From: Agrobacterium larrymoorei | GTDB lineage: Bacteria; Pseudomonadota; Alphaproteobacteria; Rhizobiales; Rhizobiaceae | Direction of reading: 5' to 3' | Assembly: GCF_030819275.1 (NCBI RefSeq) | Contig: NZ_JAUTBL010000001.1 | Location: forward strand, 856,001-920,000 | Length of the DNA stretch: 64,000 nt | In this document: positions 1 through 7,615 of the stretch, in pieces | Layout of the letters: every line of letters begins with the position of its first letter | Position numbering within the stretch: position 1 is the first letter of the stretch | The notes under the pieces: model-generated | The model's database searches: none | What the model was told of the DNA's origin: nothing | What the model saw: the letters and a program-made list of their open reading frames with translations, nothing else | Translations under genes and position numbers: made by a program

Positions 1-1470
1 GGTTTCAAGCGCGGCTGCCAGACGCAGCACTTCCGGCGCCGTCGAACCAAAGGAGACGATATCCGTCACCTTCGGCTTGCCCTCGGTCAGCGTGCCGGTC
101 TTGTCCAGCGCCACCGCCGTCAGCCGGCCAAGGCCTTCCAGCACCGCGCCGCCTTTCAACAACAGGCCTCTGCGCGCACCCGCCGAAAGCGAGGCAGCAA
201 TGGCTGCAGGGGTGGAGATGACCAGCGCGCATGGGCAGCCGATCAGCAGAATGGCAAGGCCCTTGTAGATCCACTCGTCCCAATTCGCCCCCCAGAGAAG
301 CGGCGGCACGAGCGCCACAAGTGCTGCGACGGCCACCACGCCCGGCGTGTAATATTTCGAGAAGCGATCGATGAAGCGTTCGGTCGGCGCTTTGCTTTCC
401 TGCGCTTCCTCCACCAGTTTCACGACACGGGCAATCGTATTGTCGGCAGCGGCCGCCGTGACACGCACCCGCAATGCGGCATCGCCATTCACCGTTCCAG
501 CAAACACGCTGTCGCCGGCATTCTTCTGGACAGGCACGCTTTCGCCCGTCACCGGCGCCTCGTTGATGGCGCTTTCGCCCGAAACGATAACACCATCTGC
601 CGATACACGGTCGCCTGGACGAACCAAGATAATGGCACCGATCTCGAGGCTCTCCGCTGGCACTTCCCTAGTTTTGCCCGCTTCTTCCAAAAGTGCAGTT
701 TTCGGGACGAGGGCAGAGAGCGATTTGATGCTGTCACGCGCTTTACCGGCGGCCACGCCTTCCAGCAATTCGCCCACCAAAAACAGGAAGACGACCGCTG
801 CGGCTTCTTCCGTGGCTCTGATTGCCAGCGCACCAATCGCCGCGATGGTCATCAGCATTTCGATGGAAAAGGGAGTACCCGCCAGCGCCGCCATGATGGC
901 GCGGCGCGCGATCGGCACCAAACCGACCAGCATGGCGATGGCAAAAACATAAAGCTGGACGGACGGCACGAGGTGACCGATCGAATAGGCAACCACCAAA
1001 GCTGCGCCAGCCAACAACGTCGCACGGCCCTTCTTGCTTTTCCACCATGGACCGCCGCTCGGTCCATGGTCATGGCCATGCAATCCTTCGACAGCGACAG
1101 CACCGTCGCCATGATCGTGATCGCCATGCGTATGATTGTCGTGGTCGTGGTGAGAATGCCTATGGCCTTCTCCGTCTGCGTGATCATGCAAATGACCGCC
1201 ACAGCACGTCCCACCGTGGTTTGCCGATGTCGGGTTGTCGGCCTGACGCCCCGCCAATCGCTCAACCGAGTAGCCAAGGCCACGAACCTTTTTACCGATG
1301 GCGTCAAGATCGCTTGTCTGATCGTGACGGATGCTCATGGTTCCGGCAGTCACAGAGACAGAGACGTCCTCCACGCCCGGCATGCGCCGAACGGCAGTGT
1401 CGATCTTACTGGCGCAGGATGCGCAATCCATGCCGCCAACCCGAAATCTGGTCTGTAAATCCGTGCTCAT
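1..1470 (-). CDS. zntA: Heavy-metal P1B-type ATPase (Zn/Cd/Pb exporter), 3' part outside window
   Basis: This inner-membrane pump would export Zn2+, Cd2+ or Pb2+ from the cytoplasm using ATP. About 490 N-terminal codons are present; the rest lies beyond the left edge. The N-terminus carries a heavy-metal-associated domain with GMDCASC (Cys16, Cys19). A His- and Asp-rich linker follows at about residues 85-130, then membrane segments. The TGES-type actuator motif appears as VTGES. The metal-binding CPC motif is in GCPCALV near residue 410, and the phosphorylation motif DKTGTLT is near residue 451. CPC plus a His-rich linker fits the Zn/Cd/Pb subgroup rather than copper pumps, but the metal is inferred. 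The ATG at 1470 places the HMA domain normally at the start. A MerR-type promoter lies immediately upstream. Confidence 0.95.
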   Translation of the reverse strand, partial: MSTDLQTRFRVGGMDCASCASKIDTAVRRMPGVEDVSVSVTAGTMSIRHDQTSDLDAIGKKVRGLGYSVERLAGRQADNPTSANHGGTCCGGHLHDHADGEGHRHSHHDHDNHTHGDHDHGDGAVAVEGLHGHDHGPSGGPWWKSKKGRATLLAGAALVVAYSIGHLVPSVQLYVFAIAMLVGLVPIARRAIMAALAGTPFSIEMLMTIAAIGALAIRATEEAAAVVFLFLVGELLEGVAAGKARDSIKSLSALVPKTALLEEAGKTREVPAESLEIGAIILVRPGDRVSADGVIVSGESAINEAPVTGESVPVQKNAGDSVFAGTVNGDAALRVRVTAAAADNTIARVVKLVEEAQESKAPTERFIDRFSKYYTPGVVAVAALVALVPPLLWGANWDEWIYKGLAILLIGCPCALVISTPAAIAASLSAGARRGLLLKGGAVLEGLGRLTAVALDKTGTLTEGKPKVTDIVSFGSTAPEVLRLAAALET

Positions 1471-1496
1471 CTGACAGTCCTCTTGATACTGCAGAG

Positions 1497-1527
1497 GTTC
1501 TACGACCTCTAGTAACTAGAGCTACAA
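1497..1527 (-). promoter_or_regulatory. MerR-family (CadR/PbrR/ZntR-type) operator-promoter for the metal ATPase
   Basis: Read on the minus strand, TTGTAG (1527-1522) and TAGAAC (1502-1497) form -35 and -10 elements separated by 19 bases, longer than the usual 17. The spacer holds the dyad CTCTAG-TTA-CTAGAG (1507-1521). A 19-base spacer with a central dyad is the hallmark of promoters activated by DNA untwisting by MerR-family regulators. The dyad closely resembles known CadR and PbrR operators. The element ends about 27 bases before the ATPase start codon. No merR-family gene is seen beside it, so the regulator would act from elsewhere. Confidence 0.82.
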
Positions 1528-1674
1528 GGGCAAAAACGACGTATGGGTTGGAATTATTCGGACGCAGGAACGGAAGCGTTTTGATCCGGCCTTTCGCTTC
1601 GGGCATTTTTCGCATAATTGCCCATTGTCAGATTATCGGCATGCCCTCCCCCGCCGATATGCCGAGAGAGAGCG

Positions 1675-2559
1675 ATGCCCAGCCAATCCACCGGACTTCT
1701 CTACGCCCTTGGGGCGTTTTCCATATTTGCCGTACAGGATGGCATTTCCAAACATCTCGGCCAGTACTACCCGCCCGTCTTCATCGTGATGCTGCGCTAC
1801 TGGGCCTTTGCCGTCTTTGCGATTGTCCTCGCCGCACGCTCTCACGACGGGCTGAAGGCAACGATGCGCTCCAAGCGGCTCTTGCTGCAGATCAGCCGCG
1901 GCGTGCTGCTTGCGGCTCAGATTGTTCTCTCAATTTTCTCGTTCAGGCTGGTGGGTCTCGCCCACACACATTCCATCTTCGCCTGCATCCCATTGATCGT
2001 CGCAGCACTCTCCGTTCCAATGCTTGGGGAGAAGGTCGGCTGGCGCAGATGGTGCGCCATCCTCGTCGGCTTCATCGGCGTGCTGATCATCATCAACCCA
2101 GGTGAAACGGGCTTCGATCTGACATTCCTGTTGACCTTTGTCGCAGCCTTCATGCTGGCGCTCTATGGCGTGATGACAAGGCTGGCCAGCCGCACCGATA
2201 CCGCCATGACCAGCTTCTTTTATACCGGTGTTGCCGGTGCAGCCGCGCTGACACTGATCGGCCCGTTCTACTGGGTCAACATGGTGCCACATGACTGGCT
2301 GTGGATGCTGGCGCTCTGCATCACCGGCATGAGCGGCCATTACCTGTTGATCCGCGCTTTCGAGCTGGCGGATGCGGCCTCTGTCCAGCCCTTTTCCTAC
2401 TATCAGCTGGTGCTGGTCTCCATCGTCGGCGTCACGATCTATGGTGAAGTGCTCACCGCCCATATGGTGATTGGCGCGGCTATCGTCATCGCAGCAGGTC
2501 TCTTCACCATCTGGCGCGAGCAACTCACCGCCAGAAGACGCCGACTTCAAGGATTATGA
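1675..2559 (+). CDS. EamA/DMT-family membrane transporter
   Basis: A 294-residue integral membrane protein of the drug/metabolite transporter superfamily (EamA, RhaT/YdcZ-like). About ten hydrophobic segments are arranged as two repeats, for example FIVMLRYWAFAVFAIVL and VIGAAIVIAAGLFTIW. It probably exports or imports a small metabolite; the substrate cannot be told from sequence. The ATG at 1675 follows a GAGAGAG ribosome-binding site. The same frame extends upstream to a TTG at 1618, but the added residues do not look like a membrane segment. An inverted repeat TCGGCAT/ATGCCGA lies at about 1635-1665, just before the start. The 3' end overlaps the convergent ornithine cyclodeaminase gene by 6 bases. 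Confidence 0.9.
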   Translation: MPSQSTGLLYALGAFSIFAVQDGISKHLGQYYPPVFIVMLRYWAFAVFAIVLAARSHDGLKATMRSKRLLLQISRGVLLAAQIVLSIFSFRLVGLAHTHSIFACIPLIVAALSVPMLGEKVGWRRWCAILVGFIGVLIIINPGETGFDLTFLLTFVAAFMLALYGVMTRLASRTDTAMTSFFYTGVAGAAALTLIGPFYWVNMVPHDWLWMLALCITGMSGHYLLIRAFELADAASVQPFSYYQLVLVSIVGVTIYGEVLTAHMVIGAAIVIAAGLFTIWREQLTARRRRLQGL

Positions 2560-3642
2560 CAGCGCGATCCGACTCTCAGTGTCGGCAGCAGACATCGCCG
2601 CCTCGCATCGAAGCAGCATGCCATAAAGATCGCGTGGCTCATCCGGATCGGCAAGAAGATCGAGTTCTTCGAACAGGCCGGTCTCCATCAGCTTGGAGCG
2701 CACGTAGCGCAGCGCCGAAAAATCCTCGATGGCGAAGCCCACACTGTCGAACAGCGTGATCTGCCGCTCGCTCTTGCGACCCACCGTCTTGCCGGCCATG
2801 ACCTGCCACAACTCGATGACCGGATGGTCTGCATCCAACTGCTGGATCTCCCCTTCGATCCGCGTCTGCGGCGGGTATTCGACGAAAATATCCGAGCGCA
2901 GCAGGATGTCGCGATGCAGTTCGGTCTTGCCGGGGCAATCACCGCCGACGGCGTTGATGTGAACGCCGGGGCCGACCATGTTGTCGGTCAGGATCGTGGC
3001 ATATTGCTTGTCTGCGGTGACGGTGGTGATGATATCGGCACCCTCGACCGCCTGTTCAGCGCTGTCGCAGATGGTGATGGAAAAGCCGAGCCCGCGTAAG
3101 TTTGCCTCGCATTTGCGGCTAGCCAGCGGATCGATATCGTAAAGCCGCAACTGATCGACACCGAGGATCGCCTTGAATGCCCGCGCCTGGAACTCGCTCT
3201 GCGCCCCGTTGCCGATGATTGCCATGGAACGTGCATCGGCCCTCGCCACATGCTTCGCGGCAACGGCAGAGGTGGCAGCGGTCCTGAGCGCCGTCAGGAT
3301 CGTCATTTCGGACAGCAGCATCGGATAGCCGTTGCCGACATCGGACAGAACGCCGAAAGCCGTCACCGTCTGCCGGCCATCGCGGGTGTTCTTCGGATGC
3401 CCGTTGACATATTTGAAGCCGTAAAGCGTGCCGTCACTTGTCGGCATCAACTCTATCACCCCTTCCTGCGAATGGGAGGCGACGCGCGGTGTCTTGTCGA
3501 AGCTCTCCCAGCGCAGAAAATCCTCTTCGATCACGTCCGCAAGTTCACGCAAGAATGTGTCGATGCCAACCTTCAGCACCAGCTTCATCATATGATCGAC
3601 GCTGACGAAGGGAACGACGTTCAGTTTTGCAATCGCTGTCAT
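2554..3642 (-). CDS. ocd: Ornithine cyclodeaminase
   Basis: A 362-residue member of the ornithine cyclodeaminase/mu-crystallin family, converting L-ornithine to L-proline and ammonia with bound NAD+. The Rossmann nucleotide-binding motif IIGNGAQ is near residue 143. GFKYVNGHPKNT and the GVHINAVGGDCPGKTEL stretch are characteristic. The full family length is present. It lies 12 bases downstream of the arginase gene on the same strand. Together they make a short route from arginine to ornithine plus urea and on to proline. Coupled arginase-ocd catabolism is known in Agrobacterium, where it serves arginine and opine use. The divergent Lrp/AsnC regulator is the likely controller. Confidence 0.95.
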   Translation of the reverse strand: MTAIAKLNVVPFVSVDHMMKLVLKVGIDTFLRELADVIEEDFLRWESFDKTPRVASHSQEGVIELMPTSDGTLYGFKYVNGHPKNTRDGRQTVTAFGVLSDVGNGYPMLLSEMTILTALRTAATSAVAAKHVARADARSMAIIGNGAQSEFQARAFKAILGVDQLRLYDIDPLASRKCEANLRGLGFSITICDSAEQAVEGADIITTVTADKQYATILTDNMVGPGVHINAVGGDCPGKTELHRDILLRSDIFVEYPPQTRIEGEIQQLDADHPVIELWQVMAGKTVGRKSERQITLFDSVGFAIEDFSALRYVRSKLMETGLFEELDLLADPDEPRDLYGMLLRCEAAMSAADTESRIALS

Positions 3643-3654
3643 GATCTTTCCTCC

Positions 3655-4575
3655 TCAGCCTGCGCGCGTTGGGCGGTCGAGAACGCGCTTGCCCATCAGG
3701 CTTGCAGTCAGATCCACCATCAGCGTCGCAGTGCGTCCACGTTCATCGAGGAACGGGTTCAGCTCCACCAGATCGAGGCTACTGACGAGACCGCTGTCAT
3801 GCAGCATCTCCATCACCAGATGCGCCTCACGGAAGGTGGCGCCGCCTGGCACGGTGGTACCGACAGCCGGTGCAATCGACGGATCGAGAAAATCGACATC
3901 GAAGCTGACATGCAGCAGCCCGTTGGCCGCCTCCACCCTTGCCAGGAACTCCCGCAACAGGACGGCCACGCCATGCTCATCGATCATGCGCATATCATGC
4001 ACGGTGATACCGGAACCGCTAAGCGCCGCACGCTCCGCCGGATCGACGCTGCGAATACCGATCATGCAGACATTGTTCGGATCGACAGGATGCGCAAGCG
4101 GCGGGAAGTAACCCGCAAAGCCACTTCTCCCCGTGTAATAGGCGACCGGCGTTCCATGCAAATTGCCGCTCTTCGTCGTCTCAAGCGTGTGAAAATCCGT
4201 GTGGGCATCCAGCCAAAGCACGAAAAGCGATCGTCCCTGCTCGGCAGCCCGGCGCGACAGCCCGGCAACGGTGCCCGCGGACAGCGCGTGGTCCCCGCCA
4301 AGGAAGATCGGCATGGCATCCGCGCTTTCGAGATAGGCTGTCTCGATCAAGGTCTCGGTCCAGGCGACCGTTTCGGGAAGGTGATGCACCGCCGCGTTCG
4401 GATGCTGGAGATCGCGAAAAGGCGCGGGCGACACATTGCCGAGATCGCTGACATGATGCCCCAACTCTTCAAGCGCCCCCTTCAGCCCTGCGACCCTGAG
4501 AGCGCTGGGCCCCATCTCGCATCCGAGCTGCCCTGCCCCGATCTGCAACGGAACACCGATCAACTTGCAGTCCAT
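3655..4575 (-). CDS. rocF: Arginase
   Basis: A 306-residue ureohydrolase that hydrolyses L-arginine to L-ornithine and urea at a binuclear Mn2+ centre. All metal ligand motifs are visible: GGDH (His96), DAHTD (Asp123, His125, Asp127) and DVDFLDP (Asp226, Asp228). The ATG at 4575 is chosen because GGAG lies about 9 bases upstream and the protein then begins MDCKLIGVP, as arginases usually do; the open frame extends to 4617. It is the first gene of a two-gene operon with ocd and is divergent from the Lrp/AsnC gene. Arginase rather than agmatinase is favoured by the ocd neighbour and by the N-terminus. Confidence 0.95.
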   Translation of the reverse strand: MDCKLIGVPLQIGAGQLGCEMGPSALRVAGLKGALEELGHHVSDLGNVSPAPFRDLQHPNAAVHHLPETVAWTETLIETAYLESADAMPIFLGGDHALSAGTVAGLSRRAAEQGRSLFVLWLDAHTDFHTLETTKSGNLHGTPVAYYTGRSGFAGYFPPLAHPVDPNNVCMIGIRSVDPAERAALSGSGITVHDMRMIDEHGVAVLLREFLARVEAANGLLHVSFDVDFLDPSIAPAVGTTVPGGATFREAHLVMEMLHDSGLVSSLDLVELNPFLDERGRTATLMVDLTASLMGKRVLDRPTRAG

Positions 4576-4617
4576 CACGTCATCTCCAGTTCCCGATTTT
4601 TGATCATGACACCACAT

Positions 4618-4704
4618 TCAGATGGCAGATTGAATGGTAAGGATTGGCAAATTTTCCCATCAAGCTTATCATTCTGATCAATAGCCCTACCAATTTGGTT
4701 TTCG
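4618..4704. promoter_or_regulatory. Divergent promoter region between arginase and lrp/asnC genes
   Basis: The intergenic space between the arginase leader and the Lrp-type start codon is AT-rich compared with its surroundings. It includes an AAATTTTCCC run and the pentamer ATCAA twice. Lrp/AsnC proteins commonly bind such AT-rich divergent promoters, sensing an amino acid. No exact operator or promoter could be fixed by eye. Confidence 0.4.
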
Positions 4705-5142
4705 ATGGATCATCTTGACGAAAAGCTCATCACCCTTCTGCGCCACAATGGCCGAAGAAGCATATCGGACCTTGCGATCGAAACCGGCGCCTCCCGCGCC
4801 ACGATACGATCGCGCATGGAGAAGCTGGAGCAAAACGGCACGATCATCGGCTACACCGTCATCCTGCGCGCCGACGCGGTCGAGAACGCAATACGCGGCA
4901 TCATGATGATCGAGATCGAAGGCCACGTCACCGACCGCGTCATCCGCGCCCTCGGCGGCATTTCGGAGGTCTCCGAAATCCACTCGACCAACGGCCGCTG
5001 GGACCTGATCGTCGAACTGAGCGCCGCAACGCTGACCGAATTCGACGCGGTACTGCGCCGCATCCGCCTCGTCCCCGGCATCACCGGCAGCGAAACCAGC
5101 CTGATCCTCTCGACACAGAGATCCACCAAAGCAAGGCTTTGA
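4705..5142 (+). CDS. Lrp/AsnC-family transcriptional regulator (likely arginase-ocd regulator)
   Basis: A 145-residue one-component regulator. The N-terminal helix-turn-helix spans about residues 4-50 (DEKLITLLRHNGRRSISDLA, then ATIRSRMEKLEQNGTI). A C-terminal RAM/AsnC ligand-binding domain follows (GIMMIEIEG to GITGSETSLIL). It is transcribed divergently from the arginase-ocd operon across an 87-base gap, the usual position of a local activator that responds to arginine or ornithine. The specific ligand is inferred from context only. The start codon follows TTCG without a strong ribosome-binding site. Confidence 0.93.
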   Translation: MDHLDEKLITLLRHNGRRSISDLAIETGASRATIRSRMEKLEQNGTIIGYTVILRADAVENAIRGIMMIEIEGHVTDRVIRALGGISEVSEIHSTNGRWDLIVELSAATLTEFDAVLRRIRLVPGITGSETSLILSTQRSTKARL

Positions 5143-5251
5143 CCTGAACCGACAAACAAGCTTTGGAAAAAATGCATTTTTCGGCTTGCATAGCCAACCA
5201 AATCATCTATATGACGACCCACCAAACGAAACCGCCCGGCGCTTCTCGGAT

Positions 5252-5325
5252 TGGGGAATAGTTCAATGGTAGAACAGCGGACTCTGACTCCGTCGATCTT
5301 GGTTCGAATCCAGGTTCCCCAGCCA
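5252..5325 (+). tRNA. tRNA-Gln (CTG anticodon)
   Basis: A full cloverleaf can be folded. The acceptor stem is TGGGGAA with TTCCCCA and the D arm is GTTC...GAAC. The anticodon stem is GCGGA/TCCGT with loop CTCTGAC (anticodon CTG). The T arm is CTTGG TTCGAAT CCAGG, with encoded GCCA at the 3' end. An IS6-type transposase relic and the truncated end of a transporter operon follow within 600 bases, so this tRNA may mark a rearrangement boundary. Confidence 0.96.
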
Positions 5326-5519
5326 ATTCTCCCTAAATGCCCTTAATTCCTGATTTTCCAGTCGTGCCGGATATCGTTTTGGCATCATTGGCGACCTGAT
5401 GCCTAGGCGAAATCGCCCTGAGATTGCCTCCAGGGCATCATAAATTTGAGGTGCATAAGTCAGCCGTAGGCCGTTTGCACCCCAGCTTTTATGTTTGAGT
5501 GATTTTGCCCATAGGTTCA

Positions 5520-5895
5520 TTGAGTCTGACTGCAGTTCGAGGTGATGGCTGGAGGAGATGTCGCGCGGGGGATTGGGAACAGGTTGGCAATCGAATTGTG
5601 AATGGAGACGAAGCGCTTCCAATGGCGTCGTGGCTTGAAGCGCTTCATAATCCGTTCTCACCATCGGAGTGGCTGGAGGGAATTCTCCGCCCGCTTGTTC
5701 AAGCCTTTATGCGAGCGGTTATCGATACCAAGCATGGATCTCTGCTTTCGCAGCGACGTTGCCCCAGAACCTCCAACACGAAATCGTCCCCATCGACGGA
5801 GCGCCAGAGCCATTGCTTTGCAGCGGATCGAACCAATGGCCTCGTCACAGGCGTCCTTCAACATCCATGGGCGAAGCTCGCTGGCGATTAAGCGC
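5520..5895 (-). pseudogene. Degenerate IS6-family-like transposase C-terminus
   Basis: Two reading frames on the minus strand together resemble the end of an IS6-type DDE transposase. The upstream piece (about 5895-5660) ends NKRAENSLQP, matching the 'NNRAENSHQP' signature around the catalytic Glu. A second frame at about 5575-5635 reads RFVSIHNSIANLF, like the family's 'RFLSAHGQINNLF'. Near 5540-5500, SMNLWAKS resembles the usual C-terminal 'VWAE' end. Frameshifts and the lack of the N-terminal half make it non-functional. It lies between tRNA-Gln and the end of the riboswitch-controlled transporter operon. Confidence 0.65.
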
Positions 5896-5906
5896 AACCT
5901 TTAATA

Positions 5907-6701
5907 TTATAAGGAACTTCCCTTTTTTTGCACATGCGCCAATTCCTCTCTATCAAGCATCACACTCAAGGTGAAAGTCGTCAAAGCAATCGCTGCCCCT
6001 GGCCAGAACATAAGTCGAGGATGATCGAAGATAAAGGCGCGGTATTCAAAGAGCATGGAACCCCAATCGGGCTTCGATGGATCCGATCCGAGGCCGATGA
6101 AAGCCAGCGAAGCATATGAGACGATGGCTAGACCAGCTTGATTTCCCGCATAGGTCACCATCAAAGGCAACGTGTTGGGCAGCACGTGTCGTGTCATCAT
6201 TCTAGCGGGTGACACACCAAGACTATGCGCCGCGATGATAAATGGCTGCCCTAAGACGCGTTTTGTCAAAGAATGCGCGAGGAGAGAATGGGGCCCAATC
6301 GCGGCAAGCCCGAGCGCAAGCCCCGCACTCAAGGGGGAGAGGCCGAAAAGCGCTGCGGCAACCAGCGCGATGATCAGCGTCGGCACCAGCACGAAAAACT
6401 CGCAACTACGCAAGATCAAGGCTTCTACCCAGCCACCCAGCACGGCAGCAGACGTGCCCAGAAAACTGCCCACGACAAAGCCTATCGAGCAGACGGCGAA
6501 GATCACACAACCGGTTCTCCACCCACCGACCAGAACGCGGGAAAGCAGATCACGCCCCAGTTGATCTGTTCCTAGAAAATGCTGGCTACTACCAGACGCG
6601 TAGCGGTCCAGAAGACTGACCGCGTTCGGATCATGCGGTTGCCATATGCCACCGGCGATCAGAAACGCAAAAACCAGGAGCAGCAATCCGTAGCGGATCA
6701 T
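5907..6701 (-). CDS. Peptide/nickel-type ABC transporter permease (DppC/NikC-like)
   Basis: A 264-residue inner-membrane permease of the Opp/Dpp/Nik class. LGTDQLGRDLLSRVLVGGW is the classical N-terminal motif of DppC/NikC permeases. The EAA loop appears as AAHSLGVSPARMMTRHVLPNTLP. The ATG at 6701 overlaps the stop of the upstream permease (ATGA), showing translational coupling. The open frame extends upstream, but only as an overlap with that gene. The C-terminal residues (DREELAHVQKKGSSL) do not look like the usual family end, and no ATPase gene follows. An insertion relic begins right after the stop, so the 3' part of the operon may have been replaced. Confidence 0.88.
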   Translation of the reverse strand: MIRYGLLLLVFAFLIAGGIWQPHDPNAVSLLDRYASGSSQHFLGTDQLGRDLLSRVLVGGWRTGCVIFAVCSIGFVVGSFLGTSAAVLGGWVEALILRSCEFFVLVPTLIIALVAAALFGLSPLSAGLALGLAAIGPHSLLAHSLTKRVLGQPFIIAAHSLGVSPARMMTRHVLPNTLPLMVTYAGNQAGLAIVSYASLAFIGLGSDPSKPDWGSMLFEYRAFIFDHPRLMFWPGAAIALTTFTLSVMLDREELAHVQKKGSSL

Positions 6702-7615
6702 AAACGAGTTCTCGGATCGAGATGATACATGACAAGCTGGGCTGCTGCGTTCAACAATAGCATCCACAGCGCGATGACCATCACATAAGCCTGCAGGACC
6801 ATCTGGTCCCGAGCCGCTATGCTCTGAACCAGAAACTGGCTGATCCCCGGAAGGCCGAACAAGATCTCCATCGTGGCGGTCGATCCTACCACCCACCCAG
6901 CTTCAGAACGGACGGCTGCGAGCAGCGCGTACAGTGCGCTCTGGCGGCCATGACGCCACAACGCGGCACCTTGGGAAAGCCCCTTCGCCAACGCTGTGAC
7001 GAAGTGGGGCGACCGTGTAGTCGCTATAAGGTCGTGGCGGTAGACGCGTGCCAGCGTGGCAACCGAATGAAGTGCTATGAGCAGCACCGGCAGGATCAGT
7101 GAGGTTGCATCGTTGGAAAACGGTTTTATCCACTTCAGCTGCACTCCCAGCACCCATAGCAAAATCAATCCTGACCAGAAACCCGGCACTGCCTGTACGA
7201 AAACGGATAGAGCGCGACTAAATTTGTCTACGGCTCCCCCGGGGGACGCAGCGGCAAAGAAGCCAAGCGGGATGGCAAGGATCACTGCCAGTAAAAGGCC
7301 GGACAGGCCCATGAAGAGCGATAATGGCAGACGCTCAGCAAATTCTCGCAATACCGGCTCTCCGGTGCGAAAGGACCGGCCCCAGTCTCCTGTGAGGAAA
7401 TTGGACAGCCAATGGAGGTAACGGAACGGAATAGGTTGATCCAGCCCCCATTCGGCGCGCAGAGCAGCATATGTGGCTTCTGTTGCCGGAAGATTCCAAA
7501 GATGTATGGCAATGGAGACGGGATCAGATGGCATCATGGCGATAACCGTGAAGGCGGCGAATGAAATCGCCACCAGCCCGATGACCGATCTGATAAGGGG
7601 CCAAGTCAAATTCAC
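6698..7615 (-). CDS. Peptide/nickel-type ABC transporter permease (DppB/NikB-like)
   Basis: A 305-residue inner-membrane permease with about six membrane segments. Family features are WGLDQPIPFRYLHWL, GDWGRSFRTGEPV and the C-terminal GLPGISQFLVQSI with VQAYVMVIALW-like helices. The GTG at 7615 is chosen because it overlaps the stop of the binding-protein gene (GTGA) and gives a normal N-terminus. It should form a heterodimer with the DppC-like product. The conserved EAA region is partly altered (LAKGLSQGAALWRHGRQSALYALL). The substrate is unknown; the cobalamin riboswitch upstream suggests cobalt, a corrinoid or a related compound. Confidence 0.88.
   Translation of the reverse strand: MNLTWPLIRSVIGLVAISFAAFTVIAMMPSDPVSIAIHLWNLPATEATYAALRAEWGLDQPIPFRYLHWLSNFLTGDWGRSFRTGEPVLREFAERLPLSLFMGLSGLLLAVILAIPLGFFAAASPGGAVDKFSRALSVFVQAVPGFWSGLILLWVLGVQLKWIKPFSNDATSLILPVLLIALHSVATLARVYRHDLIATTRSPHFVTALAKGLSQGAALWRHGRQSALYALLAAVRSEAGWVVGSTATMEILFGLPGISQFLVQSIAARDQMVLQAYVMVIALWMLLLNAAAQLVMYHLDPRTRL

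Noticed and set aside
3250..4677. 475-codon plus-strand open frame opposite ocd and arginase
   Set aside because: It is antisense to two well-supported enzymes and shows no recognisable family.
5263..5664. 133-codon minus-strand open frame across tRNA-Gln
   Set aside because: It covers the tRNA on the opposite strand. Only its upstream part, in other frames, matches a transposase relic.
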